From NCBI GenBank assembly GCA_944325895.1, contig CALVCA010000013.1, positions 1-42,184 of the forward strand: a stretch of DNA of 42,184 nucleotides. The letters run 5' to 3'. The notes under the pieces were generated by a model. It did no database searches. It was not told where the DNA came from and worked only from the letters and a program-made list of their open reading frames with translations. Within the stretch, counting starts at the first letter, position 1. Every line of letters starts with the position of its first letter. Shown here in pieces: positions 41,752-42,184 of the stretch. The stretch comes from Candidatus Gastranaerophilales bacterium (GTDB lineage: Bacteria > Cyanobacteriota > Vampirovibrionia > Gastranaerophilales > Gastranaerophilaceae). The translations under genes were made by a program, and so were the position numbers.

Positions 41752-41762
41752 TACGCACGTAG
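41751..41762. repeat. CTACGCACGTAG palindrome beside the 5S fragment
   Basis: This 12-base palindrome also occurs at 25918-25929, 26020-26031, 28608-28619 and 36515-36526. Here it is followed by AGACAC, as at 25929 and 28619, suggesting a shared mobile module end. Confidence 0.8.
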
Positions 41763-41845
41763 ACACGACGCCTTGAATTCTTGCTAAATAAACTCTACAG
41801 AATAAAATTATTAATCATTTTTTTATAATAAGATATTTTCTCACT

Positions 41846-41879
41846 AAAAAAGAGGAACAACTATTGTCATTCCTCTTTT
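41846..41879 (-). terminator. Terminator of the rRNA operon
   Basis: AAAAGAGGAA and TTCCTCTTTT form a stem followed on the minus strand by a T run, just after the 5S gene. Confidence 0.85.
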
Positions 41880-41887
41880 AAAATAGA

Positions 41888-42004
41888 TGCTGGCATCGGG
41901 CTATCTTCCCAGGCGGTGGCCCGCCAAGTATTTTCACTGAAATGAGTCTTTACGACCGTGTTCGGGATGGGAACGGGTGGTTTCCTCACTCTTGGACACC
42001 AGCG
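41888..42004 (-). rRNA. rrf: 5S ribosomal RNA
   Basis: About 117 bases on the minus strand. The terminal helix GCTGGTGTC/GATGCCAGC closes the molecule, and CCACCCGTTCCCATCCCGAA with the downstream GAACACGG is the universal 5S core. It follows the 23S gene after a spacer of about 108 bases. Confidence 0.93.
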
Positions 42005-42112
42005 AATTTTTTACGTACTCGCTGTACCTTGAAAGTTGCATAACGATTATAAGCTATACGCTATCATCAATATCCTGTACTCCTGATTTAGGAGATAAAC
42101 ATAAAGTTTTAG

Positions 42113-42184
42113 GAAAAGCCCTCGTCCGATTAGTATCAGTCGACTGAAAATGTTGCCATTCTTACATCTCTGACCTATCAACCA
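42113..42184 (-). rRNA. rrl: 23S ribosomal RNA, 3' end only
   Basis: The minus strand reads GATGTAAGAATGGCAACA onward to GATACTAATCGGACGAGGGC, the conserved last part of 23S rRNA. The gene continues beyond the window edge. Confidence 0.9.

Overview
The window is AT-rich bacterial chromosome. The gene set is glycine cleavage gcvT-gcvH-gcvPA, ClpC, a cyanobacterial-style YidC, ADP-forming acyl-CoA synthetase and many small prepilins with the motif AFTLAEVLITLGIIGVV. This fits a non-photosynthetic relative of Cyanobacteria such as the gut Gastranaerophilales/Melainabacteria. That assignment is inference from gene content; no database search was possible.

Region 1 (336-11891) is an integrated mobile element of about 11.5 kb in the 3' end of the initiator tRNA-fMet gene. 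A 50-bp identical direct repeat (336-385 and 11842-11891) marks its ends. It carries a tyrosine integrase, a serine recombinase, a HUH-type Rep-like protein, an excisionase-like HTH protein and noncoding stretches rich in inverted repeats. Its cargo is a Hachiman-type anti-phage pair (hamA nuclease and hamB helicase) at one end. At the other end is an uncharacterised cluster: a membrane protein, a small protein, an Fe-S DNA-glycosylase-like protein, an XRE regulator and a KAP P-loop NTPase. No conjugation genes are visible, so it looks like an integrative mobilizable or phage-satellite-sized element.

Region 2 (11923-25300) is housekeeping: rpmH-rnpA and a downstream partner, proC, tRNA-Cys, tRNA-Val, gcvT-gcvH-gcvPA (no gcvPB here), dnaJ-like, clpC, yidC-queA, a kinase-fold-like protein and a lytic transglycosylase.

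Region 3 (25300-40400) mixes housekeeping and surface genes (lysS, pilT, recF, a DUF475/TerC-like protein, a radical SAM protein, acyl-CoA synthetase, spmA-spmB) with four copies of an unusual cassette. Each copy has a TTGACA-17-TTTAAT promoter, a strong RBS, a 19-codon leader ORF containing a run of exactly nine C, and a hairpin with a T tract. Three copies then have a second TTGACT-17-TATAAT promoter. Next comes a long ORF made of shuffled palindromic repeat modules that stay in frame into a type IV prepilin-like protein. In all four copies the leader stops shortly after the C run, but one extra C (or a -1 slip) would join it in one open frame to the whole prepilin ORF. This looks like a family of phase-variable or frameshift-controlled prepilin genes and is the most interesting system in the window.

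Region 4 (40400-42184) has a hypothetical protein and the end of a minus-strand rRNA operon (23S 3' end, 5S), followed by a duplicated fragment of the 5S 3' end with its own terminator, fused to a 12-bp palindrome that also occurs in the prepilin cassettes.
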